Origin: an uncultured bacterium
GTDB lineage: Bacteria; Planctomycetota; GCA-002687715
NCBI GenBank assembly: GCA_902826835.1
Contig: CADEGH010000028.1
Location: 1-64,000, forward strand
DNA: 64,000 nucleotides
Direction of reading: 5' to 3'
Shown: piece after piece, positions 1 to 7,532 of the stretch
How the letters are laid out: every line of letters starts with the position of its first letter
How positions within the stretch are numbered: position 1 is the stretch's first letter
Notes under the pieces: generated by a model
What the model saw: only the letters and a program-made list of their open reading frames with translations
What the model was told of the DNA's origin: nothing
Database searches by the model: none
Translations under genes and position numbers: made by a program

Positions 1-178
1 GGCCTCGCCTGACGATGTCAATGAGATGGTCGGGGAGATGAGAGAGATTGCCGAGAGTTTGGTGCTTGACCTGCTTCCCGACTCGGTAGGAACGGCGAAG
101 GAGATGGGAGGTGTAGACCTTGCCCTTGCGTCGCACCTCGATCTTGGCCACGTGCATGGCCCCAGCTTGCCGCGTCAT
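1..178 (-). CDS. IS1634-type transposase, N-terminal fragment (cut by window edge)
   Basis: The 59 visible residues, read leftward from the ATG at 178 (or the in-frame ATG at 157), match the conserved N-terminus of IS1634/IS1549-type DDE transposases, with the motif SHLLRRSYR followed by KHQTLGNLSHLP. This region precedes the RNase-H-like catalytic core, which lies outside the window, so the catalytic residues cannot be checked. The fragment is recognised by family memory only. A hairpin lies just upstream of the start and the neighbouring gene stops at its edge, as expected at an insertion boundary. Confidence 0.75.
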   Translation of the reverse strand, partial: MTRQAGAMHVAKIEVRRKGKVYTSHLLRRSYRVGKQVKHQTLGNLSHLPDHLIDIVRRG

Positions 179-190
179 GCCTGTATCATG

Positions 191-227
191 AGCCAGGAAT
201 GACAAATAGCAAGTCATTTTACTGGCT
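191..227. repeat. Inverted repeat beside the transposase start
   Basis: AGCCAG (191-196) pairs with CTGGCT (222-227), and AATGAC (198-203) pairs with GTCATT (213-218), around an AT-rich loop. It lies between the transposase start and the stop codon of the next minus-strand gene, whose TAG (226-228) overlaps the outer arm. It may be the end of the IS element or a hairpin limiting read-through into the transposase. No target duplication can be tested because the other IS end is off the window. Confidence 0.5.
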
Positions 228-561
228 ACACTTTCGCCCCCAAAATCACATTCAACTCGTTGCCAAGAATCGGATTACGGCAATTTGGAGCCCGGAACTT
301 CGGCTTAGAGCTCCGATCGCTCACCCGGCCGCCCTCCGACCCGTAGACGTATTTACGCAGGTGCTCGGCCTGCGGGATCACTACGTACTCCTGCCGACGG
401 AGCAGCCCCCGGCGTTCCAAGTCTCGAGACTTTTCGAGAACTTGTGCAAGGTGCTCCAGCCGAGCGGGGTCACGCCGCGAATAGGCCTCGGCGATCGCCG
501 TTTTCACCTGGATCTGCATCTCAGAAGTAGCTTCGGCTGTGGAGGAATTGTTTGTAGTCAT
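226..561 (-). CDS. Small hypothetical protein, possibly truncated by the adjacent IS
   Basis: This is a 111-residue frame with a charged, helix-forming N-terminal half (about residues 15-70, rich in Glu, Arg, Leu and Ala) and a basic C-terminal part without recognisable motifs. No signal peptide or membrane segment is visible. Its TAG stop overlaps the outer arm of the inverted repeat next to the IS1634-type transposase, so the native C-terminus may have been replaced by the insertion. I do not recognise the family. No clear ribosome binding site precedes the ATG. Confidence 0.4.
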   Translation of the reverse strand: MTTNNSSTAEATSEMQIQVKTAIAEAYSRRDPARLEHLAQVLEKSRDLERRGLLRRQEYVVIPQAEHLRKYVYGSEGGRVSDRSSKPKFRAPNCRNPILGNELNVILGAKV

Positions 562-708
562 GTATTACCAGATACTCTACCAGACGGTCGCAATACCACC
601 GAAGCACGGTCCGTAGGGGAACGCCTCGTGAGTGGCCTTGGACCAGTAGTCTGACCCTGATGAAGAATCGATCCTCTCTGCAGCGCTCGTCAAGGGACGA
701 CCACTCCT

Positions 709-1965
709 TCAACCGGCGGTGCGCAGGCTCGCCACGACTTCGAGGGAGGCGGTGCCGGGGAGGAGATCGAGAGGGGTGAGGGAGGCGAGGGTGTAGCCGC
801 TGCCGAGGAGGCGGGAGAGATCGCGGAGGAAGGTCTTCGGCTCGGCGGAAACGAGGAGGATCTGCGGAGGACGAAGGCGCTGGAGGGCCGCGAAGGTCGC
901 AGGGTCGAGACCGACTCGAGGCAGGTCGAGGTAGGCGAGATCGATGGCGATCTTGTTTTCGACCAAATCGATCACGACCTCCGCGGGGGCGCCGTCGCGG
1001 AGAGAGATGTGCCGATGCGCGCGGACGTTTTCTCGGAAATCGAGGATCGCGCTCGCCTGGGATTCGGCGGCAATGACTCGCCCAGCACTCCGGAACGCGG
1101 TCACACTGAGCGCGCCGGCACCGGCATAGAGATCCAAGACTCGGGTCGCCGGAGTCAGCGGCCCTGACAATGCCAGGACAGTCGCAATCAACTGCTCCAG
1201 TCCCGCGGTGCTGCCCCGGAGCGGCACATCGTGACTGATGCGGAGCCGCTGCCCGAGGAGTTGCTCGTGGAAGTAAGGATGCCCGCGCAGGACTTGGAGC
1301 GCTCCTTTGCGGGGCGAGACCAGGCAGGCCGATTCGATCGCGACCGGGTCCAGTCCCGCCGGTTTGGCGTCGCCGTAGACCACCGTCATCTTCTCGCCAG
1401 TGCCTACGCCCAGGCGGATCTCGACCTCGCGCGCGCCCCGGAGCTTGCCGACCAGGCTCTGGCGCAGGCGCTCGAGGCGGGGCTCCAAGACCGGACATTC
1501 GGAGACCGCGATGCGCCCCCGTCCCTTGTTGCTGCCACTCGAACGCGCGACATAACTCAACGCCCCGTCGGCCTCGACGTAGAAACGCGCGTGGTTGCGG
1601 TAACCGAGATTGGCCGGAAGTTGCCGGGCCTCGCGCCAGGCCGAATGGGGAATTGCCGCCGTATCCAAAAGGGAGCGCAGGGCCTGGACCTTGACGGCCG
1701 TCGATGTCGCGGGATCGAGCGTCAGCAGCGGACAACCCCCGCAGCCGCCAGCGTGATCGTGGGGGCAGGGACTCGCTCTTCGCTCCGCGCTCGGCTTGAG
1801 CACTTCGACCAGCTTGGCGCGGTCGAAATGCGGATCGGACTCGACGACTTCGAATCGCACCTCTTCGCCGGGAAAACAATCGGGAACGAAGGTCACCTTG
1901 CCCCCGGTGCGGATGAGCCCCATGCCATCCTGCCCCAGACTTTCCACCACTCCGACCCGGTTCAT
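709..1965 (-). CDS. RlmD/TrmA-family RNA methyltransferase-like protein lacking the catalytic Cys
   Basis: The protein has 418 residues, the usual length of the 23S rRNA m5U methyltransferase family RlmD/RlmCD. It shows an N-terminal TRAM domain (about 1-58), an iron-sulfur cysteine set (C67, C75, C78, C157) and a SAM-binding loop VLDLYAGAGA at 276-285. In active members the nucleophile sits in a VSCNP-type motif after a DPPR motif. Here the DPPR position reads LDLPRVG (346-352) and the nucleophile motif reads VSAEPKT, with Ala374 replacing Cys, while the C-terminal Glu409 is kept. It therefore binds SAM by inference but may not methylate uracil. Its start overlaps the stop of the GH3 gene by ATGA. 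Confidence 0.8.
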   Translation of the reverse strand: MNRVGVVESLGQDGMGLIRTGGKVTFVPDCFPGEEVRFEVVESDPHFDRAKLVEVLKPSAERRASPCPHDHAGGCGGCPLLTLDPATSTAVKVQALRSLLDTAAIPHSAWREARQLPANLGYRNHARFYVEADGALSYVARSSGSNKGRGRIAVSECPVLEPRLERLRQSLVGKLRGAREVEIRLGVGTGEKMTVVYGDAKPAGLDPVAIESACLVSPRKGALQVLRGHPYFHEQLLGQRLRISHDVPLRGSTAGLEQLIATVLALSGPLTPATRVLDLYAGAGALSVTAFRSAGRVIAAESQASAILDFRENVRAHRHISLRDGAPAEVVIDLVENKIAIDLAYLDLPRVGLDPATFAALQRLRPPQILLVSAEPKTFLRDLSRLLGSGYTLASLTPLDLLPGTASLEVVASLRTAG

Positions 1966-3515
1966 GGAAGCCTCGATTTCAGCGTGATCGGCAATCGACC
2001 GTAGCTTTGCACTTGCCCCGACACCACTTTGGCGAGCGCGCGCAATTGCGCCGCCCGAAACCCGAACGAGACCACCGCTGAATAGCGACTATCCGGCGGC
2101 AACATCTCGAGATCGAACGGATTGCGAATCGGGAGCACCAAGACCCGGGGATGCTCGGTCACCAAGCGCGTCGCAAGGCGAGCCTGGCCGCTCAAGAACC
2201 TCGCTCCGGTGAGCGCGACCAGGACGACGTCGAAATCGCGCGCTCGTTCCAAGACCGCCGAGATGGCCGCCTCATCCGGGTCGGTCGGGATCCGCTCCGC
2301 CCGGGTGGGAGCGAGGGCCCGCTCGAGTTCGCTGCCGTCTTCCTCACCACGCAGCGGATCCTCGACCCCCGTCTCCCCCCGCAGCGTCGGCATGACGAGG
2401 AGGGTCTTCGAGGTCGGCTTCAGAGGTAGAAGCTGGTGGTCGTCCCGCACCACGGTGATGGCGCGGCCGGCGATGGCCTCGGCCACCGCGAGCGCGCGGC
2501 GGGAGTCCGGGGCGGCGACCGGGCGCAGGGGATTCAGCCTCTCCAGTCGCGGTTCACTGCGCTCGAGCATGACCCCGACCGGGCTTCGATCCCGCAGCGC
2601 CGTCATCAGGGAGGCGTGGGCAAGGCGCTGCAAGTCTTCGCGATGGCAAAGGCAAAGCACATCGTGCCCCGCAAGAATGGCCTCGGGAACGATGCGGGGG
2701 TATCCGAAGTTCTTGGCCATCGCCCCCATTTCGAGGTCGTCCGTCATCACCACGCCGTCGAATCCGAGTTCGCCACGCAGCAAGCCTTGCACGATCCGCG
2801 GACTGAGCGTGGCCGGAAGGTCCGGATCCAAGTCTCGGTAGATGACGTGGCTCGTCATGACCAATGGCGCCCGCGCGCGCAGAGCGGCCCGGAACGGATC
2901 TAGATGGCGCGTCCGATCGCCGCCCGCGATCGCGGGCAGATCGAGATGGGAATCGACGGTGGCATCGCCCAATCCCGGGAAGTGCTTGAGGCAGGGATGC
3001 ACCCCGCCCCGCAATGTGCCCCGGGTCAGCGCGGCTCCGAGGGAACTCGCGAGTTCGCCGGGTTCGCCGAAGGAGCGGATTCCCGCACTCGGATTGCCGC
3101 CCTCGGTTGCGAGGTCCATCACCGGCGCGAGGTTCACCGTCACCCCGAGGTCACGCAGTTCGACGGCCGACCAATAGCCCTGCTCCTCCCCCAAGTGCTC
3201 GCCCAACGAAGGTTCCCTGAAGGCCGCCGCCCCCAGGGCCATGTTGCCGGGAAACATGGTGACCCCCTCGTGAAACCGCGCAACTAGGCCGCCTTCCTGA
3301 TCGACGGCGACCACGAGCTCCTCGCCCAGAAGATCTCGAAGGTCCGCGATTAGCGAGCGAGTCTGAACGAGGTCACGGATGTTTCGGCGAAACAGGACGA
3401 TCCCCCCGGGCTGCAAATCGGAGAGGCGCTCCCGCAGCGGCGGGGTCAGCGATTGATCTTCGAACCCGATCCAAAGATGGCGGCCGGCGCGGCGCAAGAG
3501 GGAACGGTCGTGCAT
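1962..3515 (-). CDS. nagZ: Glycoside hydrolase family 3, NagZ-type beta-N-acetylhexosaminidase
   Basis: This 517-residue protein is a two-domain GH3 enzyme of the NagZ type, expected to remove beta-linked GlcNAc from muropeptides or chitin oligomers. The signature KHFPG (177-181) followed by DSH (188-190) carries the His-Asp general acid/base characteristic of NagZ rather than beta-glucosidases. The nucleophile motif MTDDLEMGA lies at about 257-265. A C-terminal alpha/beta domain follows from about 350, as in Gram-positive NagZ and unlike the short E. coli form. No signal peptide is obvious, so it is probably cytoplasmic. It lies 18 bp after a solute symporter gene and is coupled to the methyltransferase-like gene. 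Confidence 0.88.
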   Translation of the reverse strand: MHDRSLLRRAGRHLWIGFEDQSLTPPLRERLSDLQPGGIVLFRRNIRDLVQTRSLIADLRDLLGEELVVAVDQEGGLVARFHEGVTMFPGNMALGAAAFREPSLGEHLGEEQGYWSAVELRDLGVTVNLAPVMDLATEGGNPSAGIRSFGEPGELASSLGAALTRGTLRGGVHPCLKHFPGLGDATVDSHLDLPAIAGGDRTRHLDPFRAALRARAPLVMTSHVIYRDLDPDLPATLSPRIVQGLLRGELGFDGVVMTDDLEMGAMAKNFGYPRIVPEAILAGHDVLCLCHREDLQRLAHASLMTALRDRSPVGVMLERSEPRLERLNPLRPVAAPDSRRALAVAEAIAGRAITVVRDDHQLLPLKPTSKTLLVMPTLRGETGVEDPLRGEEDGSELERALAPTRAERIPTDPDEAAISAVLERARDFDVVLVALTGARFLSGQARLATRLVTEHPRVLVLPIRNPFDLEMLPPDSRYSAVVSFGFRAAQLRALAKVVSGQVQSYGRLPITLKSRLP

Positions 3516-3533
3516 GGAGATCTCGAGGGCGAC

Positions 3534-5027
3534 TCAAGTCCGCGCCAGCTTTGGCGCGGCGGGGGCTTTGGGCAACAGGGCGGCCACGATGAGGGTAAGA
3601 CTGACCGACACTGGAATGTTGTAGGTCCAGGCGAACCAGGGTTGTTCGAGCTTCAACCAGTCTTTGTGGAAGAAGAGGAAGATCCCCGAGTAGACGCCCA
3701 CGCCCAAGGCGATGAGACCGGAGTGGTCGGTGGGGCAGCGACGGAAGAGCAATCCGATCAGGAAGATGCCGAGAATCCCCCCGTAGATCATGGTCATCGC
3801 CGAGAGCGCGGTGTCGATCAGCGATTGGGCGGAATTGCCGTCTCGGGCCGCGAAGAACAAGCCCACGCCCGCAAGACAGACTCCGAAGACCAGGTTTTGC
3901 AAACGCACGCGCAAGAGCGACACCTCGCCCTTCCGCGGAGGTCGAATGTCCTTGAGCCAAGTCGCCGAAGTGGCATTCAAGGTCGCTCCCAAACTCGAAA
4001 TAGCGGCCGCGAACAGGCCGGCAAACACGAGCCCGCGCAGCCCAGCCGGCATCACGTGCACGATGAAGTTCGGGAAGATGCGTTTGATGTCGGCATCCAC
4101 GGTCAGGTCATAGGCCGTCTGCGGGCGTTCGAGATGGAAGGCCCAAAGCACGGTTCCTACTGTCAGGAAGAGGGCGACGATCGGGAAGGTGAAGACTCCC
4201 GAGGTGACGATCGACCAACGCGACGCCTTGGCGCTCTTGGTATTCAACAGGTGCTGGACGTTTTCCTGATCGGTTCCGTGGGTCGCAAGTCCGAGGCACA
4301 TCGCCCCGAACACCGCGGAGAAGAGGGTGCTCGTGGACAAGTACCACGGGAGCTTGGGATCCTGGAGGCGGATCACTTCGAGTTTGCCCGCGTCGTGAGC
4401 GCGCGAGAACAATTCACCGAGCGACAGTCCTGCCTCGGAGAGGCCGAACCAAATCGCGGTCAAAGCACCCACCGCGAAGATGGTGCCTTGCAGCACATCG
4501 GTCCACACGACGGCCTTGAGCCCACCCAACAAGGTGTAGACGGTGGAGATGCCCGCCATGAGGAGGATCGCGTGATGGAGTTCCGTCTTGGTGACGGTGC
4601 AAAACGCGAGGGCGGCGATGAAGAGGCGGACCCCCGAAGCCACGAGCCTCCCCACGAGGAAGGCGACCGCGGCGGCCTTTTGGGTGAGGGGCCCGATGCG
4701 TTGGCCGAGGAAGCCGTACACCGTTTCGAGGTTGAGGCGCCAATAAAGCGGCAGGACCACGAAGGCCAGGACCACTTTGGCGAGCAGCGCGCCGATCGCG
4801 TATTGGAGGTAGGTCCACCCGCCGCGGAATCCCTGCTCGGGAACCCCGATGTAGGTGGCGGCCGATACCTCGGTCGCGAGCACGGAGAAAACCACCGCCC
4901 ACGCCGGCAGGCTGCGCGAGGCGCGCAAGTGGCTGTCCCCGCTCTTCGATCCTCGGGAGGCCCAATAGCCCACGAAGATCATGACGCCGGTGTAGGCAGC
5001 GAGAACCATCCAGTCGAGGGTCTTCAT
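3534..5027 (-). CDS. Sodium:solute symporter (SSS family)
   Basis: The 497-residue protein has about 13 hydrophobic segments. Its N-terminal pattern (first helix, then GSKSGDSHLRASRSLPAW, then a helix containing LATEVSAATYIG) is typical of SSS transporters that couple Na+ influx to sugar, sialic acid or related uptake. The conserved GG(L)KAVVWTD stretch is in the central part. Substrate cannot be read from the sequence. Its place directly upstream of a GH3 N-acetylhexosaminidase suggests an amino sugar or oligosaccharide product, as inference only. Confidence 0.88.
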   Translation of the reverse strand: MKTLDWMVLAAYTGVMIFVGYWASRGSKSGDSHLRASRSLPAWAVVFSVLATEVSAATYIGVPEQGFRGGWTYLQYAIGALLAKVVLAFVVLPLYWRLNLETVYGFLGQRIGPLTQKAAAVAFLVGRLVASGVRLFIAALAFCTVTKTELHHAILLMAGISTVYTLLGGLKAVVWTDVLQGTIFAVGALTAIWFGLSEAGLSLGELFSRAHDAGKLEVIRLQDPKLPWYLSTSTLFSAVFGAMCLGLATHGTDQENVQHLLNTKSAKASRWSIVTSGVFTFPIVALFLTVGTVLWAFHLERPQTAYDLTVDADIKRIFPNFIVHVMPAGLRGLVFAGLFAAAISSLGATLNATSATWLKDIRPPRKGEVSLLRVRLQNLVFGVCLAGVGLFFAARDGNSAQSLIDTALSAMTMIYGGILGIFLIGLLFRRCPTDHSGLIALGVGVYSGIFLFFHKDWLKLEQPWFAWTYNIPVSVSLTLIVAALLPKAPAAPKLART

Positions 5028-5061
5028 GCGGGGCCGAGCTTACCCAGTCGCCACCGAGGGA

Positions 5062-6600
5062 TCAGTCGCGCCGCCAAAGTTCCGCGCCGCGGCTCGGAAT
5101 CAGCGCGATCCGTCTGAACCCGGGTCGCATTGGCTCGCCGACCGGCATGAGGATCAGCTGAGCCCGAGGTGAGGGTTCCAGCGGTTCCTCCGCCCCACTC
5201 GACGCAAGAACTACGGGAGTTCGACGCGCGTAGTACGCGATCACCGCATCTTCGACCCGCGGATCGAAGGCCATGACTTCGTCGGGCCGACTTGCGCCGC
5301 GCACCAAGAAACCCAGCGATTCGCGCGCGGCATCATCCGGCTTGCGGACCCGAAACTGCGTCAGGATCAGGCAAGAAACGAGGATGCCGAGACTCGCGAT
5401 CGGCCAGGGGCCCTGGAGAGGCTTGACCATCAAACCGGCGATTCCGAGGGCCGCGGCCAAGACGGTCAGGACGGTGCGTCCGTCCGCAGTCACGCCATGG
5501 TGCCCGACGGTCCAGCCGGCAAAGAACAAAGCCGCGAGCGGGACGAGATGGCGCTGGGCCCAGACGAGCGCCGAGGAGACAGGTCCACCGGAAACCTGCG
5601 CGTCCATCCACCACTTCGCCGCCATCACGGCCGCGGGCGCGGCCAGGGGAAGCAAGTAAGCGTCCTTCTTCGAAGCCAGCACTAAGAAAAACGCGAGGCC
5701 GCACACAAACCAGCGAGTCCAGCGGTCAGACCAGCTGGACTTGGTGAAGAGCGCCGCGAAGAACGGAATCGTCGCCGGCATCACCAGATAGACGAGGGTC
5801 AGTCCGTACGTCGTGATCCCACGCGCTCGCTCGGGATTGGCGTCCGGCACCCGCTCCCGCAATTCGGCCGCGAAGGTCGCAAACGCCTCCGGAGCCTTCC
5901 ACGCGAGCAGGAGCAACCAAATCCCTGCCGGAACCAGCGAGCCGAGTAGATCGACACCCAGCCGCTTCCATCGTTGGCGCCACGCCCATTCGCGTGGAGC
6001 GAGCCAGAGCACGGGCAGCCCGACCAGGAGCCAAGCGAGCGGCCCCTTCGCGAGGAAGGCGAGCGAGAGCGCCACGATCCCGAACCCCCTCACCCACCCG
6101 GAACCTGGTCGCACTCGGTGCATCGCCACGACGAGGGCGGCCGTCGAGCAAAGACTCAACCCCGTGAGATACGGGTCGGTCGTGACGAGTCGGAACTCTC
6201 GCATCACCAGGAACCCGCCGGCGAAGATGGTCGCCGCGAGCCGCGCCACCGCACGAGACTCGACGGTTACCACCAGGCACGCCAGCGCAAGAATCGTGAT
6301 GACGCCCAGCGCCGCGACCAAGCGCCGACCGGAGGACGGAAGAGGCTCATCCCGGTCCTGCACCCAGCTCGTCGTGTAGTAAGCGAGCGGAGGCTTTTGC
6401 CAGCGTGGCCTCCCCAAAAACCAGGGGGTCAAGTAATCGCCGCGGGATTCCATTTCGCGCGCGGTTTCGAGCACCCGCACCTCGTGACTCTGGGAGAGGC
6501 GCGCGCTGCCGAGGTCGAATTGGAACCAGACCCCCGCGACGACGAGGATCGATCCGAGCGAGAGGACGAAGTCGCGGGTGCTCAAGTCCTTATTTGGCAC
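5062..6600 (-). CDS. GT39/ArnT-type polytopic glycosyltransferase
   Basis: I start this gene at GTG 6600, overlapping the upstream gene by 11 bp, because a longer frame would run through that gene. The resulting 512-residue protein has about ten transmembrane segments. Its first loop carries the GT39 pattern: HEVRVLETAREM, then GD, then KPPLAYY. Such enzymes transfer a sugar from a polyprenyl-phosphate donor on the outer face of the membrane. The usual first-loop DE acid pair reads HE here, so the first acidic residue is replaced. The acceptor is unknown. Confidence 0.75.
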   Translation of the reverse strand: MPNKDLSTRDFVLSLGSILVVAGVWFQFDLGSARLSQSHEVRVLETAREMESRGDYLTPWFLGRPRWQKPPLAYYTTSWVQDRDEPLPSSGRRLVAALGVITILALACLVVTVESRAVARLAATIFAGGFLVMREFRLVTTDPYLTGLSLCSTAALVVAMHRVRPGSGWVRGFGIVALSLAFLAKGPLAWLLVGLPVLWLAPREWAWRQRWKRLGVDLLGSLVPAGIWLLLLAWKAPEAFATFAAELRERVPDANPERARGITTYGLTLVYLVMPATIPFFAALFTKSSWSDRWTRWFVCGLAFFLVLASKKDAYLLPLAAPAAVMAAKWWMDAQVSGGPVSSALVWAQRHLVPLAALFFAGWTVGHHGVTADGRTVLTVLAAALGIAGLMVKPLQGPWPIASLGILVSCLILTQFRVRKPDDAARESLGFLVRGASRPDEVMAFDPRVEDAVIAYYARRTPVVLASSGAEEPLEPSPRAQLILMPVGEPMRPGFRRIALIPSRGAELWRRD

Positions 6601-7381
6601 GCAACTGCTCCCGGAGGGCCGATTCGGACGACGCGGAAAGCCGCAGGATCTCGGAGTGCGCGGCATCGGTGCCGAGAAAGAGGCCCTCGCCCGGGACCCA
6701 CGCGAGCGCTTCGAACAAGCGCCCCGGCAGTGATTTCCAGGAGCCGAGTGGCTTGCCGGACGCATCGAGGAGGCGAAGCCCTCGGTGGCGCGAGAGCAGG
6801 AGCAACTCCCCTGATTCGGGTAGTGCGGTGACTCCGCTCACACTCGCCGCATCGGAGATGACCCAGTCCGAGATGTCCCCGTTCGACGGCCGAAAGCGGA
6901 CCAGTCCGGCGGGCCGACTCTCGTGGGCCAACCAAAACCCGCCTCCTGCCGCGAGCGCAACGCCCTCGATGCCGATGTTCTCGTCGGAGCCCTGCCAAGG
7001 CACCGCACCCAGGATTGTCAGAGAGAGATCGGAGAGCCCGATCTCGCACCACTGGCGTTCGCTCTCAGTCACGGCAAACACGCGCCCCGCCTCTGGATCG
7101 TAGACCACGTCTTCGAAATCGAAGTTGGCGTGGCGTCGGCGGCGAAGAATCCGGCCATCCAGGCCCGCCACCGCGACATCCCCTTCATCCCCCACCAGGA
7201 GAAGGGCTCGCTCGACTGGCAGATAGGCTAGGCCGCTCAATTCCGGAAAATCGGCGAGGCGGGCTCGGCGCTCGGGCCTCAGGTCGACCTTCGGCCGCCC
7301 GATCCCGACGCCCAGCGCCAGCACCCCGAGACCGAGCGCCAGGAGTAGGAGTGGGCGAACGATTCGCGGCCATGCCACCAT
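6590..7381 (-). CDS. SdiA-regulated/phytase-like beta-propeller protein, exported
   Basis: This is a 263-residue protein with an N-terminal hydrophobic segment (about 8-28) that acts as signal or anchor. The body has repeated beta-propeller blades; the motif FEDVVYDPEAGRVFAVTES (about 88-106) resembles the SdiA-regulated domain family. A second blade contains NIGIEGVALAAGGGFWLAHE. Enzymatic activity is not assured. It is first in a minus-strand run with the GT39, symporter, GH3 and methyltransferase-like genes, and overlaps the GT39 start. Confidence 0.65.
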   Translation of the reverse strand: MVAWPRIVRPLLLLALGLGVLALGVGIGRPKVDLRPERRARLADFPELSGLAYLPVERALLLVGDEGDVAVAGLDGRILRRRRHANFDFEDVVYDPEAGRVFAVTESERQWCEIGLSDLSLTILGAVPWQGSDENIGIEGVALAAGGGFWLAHESRPAGLVRFRPSNGDISDWVISDAASVSGVTALPESGELLLLSRHRGLRLLDASGKPLGSWKSLPGRLFEALAWVPGEGLFLGTDAAHSEILRLSASSESALREQLRAK

Positions 7382-7532
7382 GGGCGGTTCATACCAACCC
7401 AGGTCGCCACGGACCCGAAAAGCCGAAGTCCCTTCCCTTCCTCGGTCTCGGGCCGCTACGCTTCCTCGGAACCTTCACCCGTCCGTTCGCCCGTGTGGTA
7501 CGCCACCCTCTTTTTCACGAGATCGCCGCCCC

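Noticed and set aside
562..708. Possible extension of coding sequence between the small gene and the methyltransferase-like gene
   Set aside because: A readable stretch exists on the minus strand but it has no start codon of its own and belongs to a shadow frame.
3453..5117. Long plus-strand open frame opposite the symporter
   Set aside because: Composition is Glu/Arg/Gly-rich without domains; it is the complement of a clear transporter with conserved motifs.
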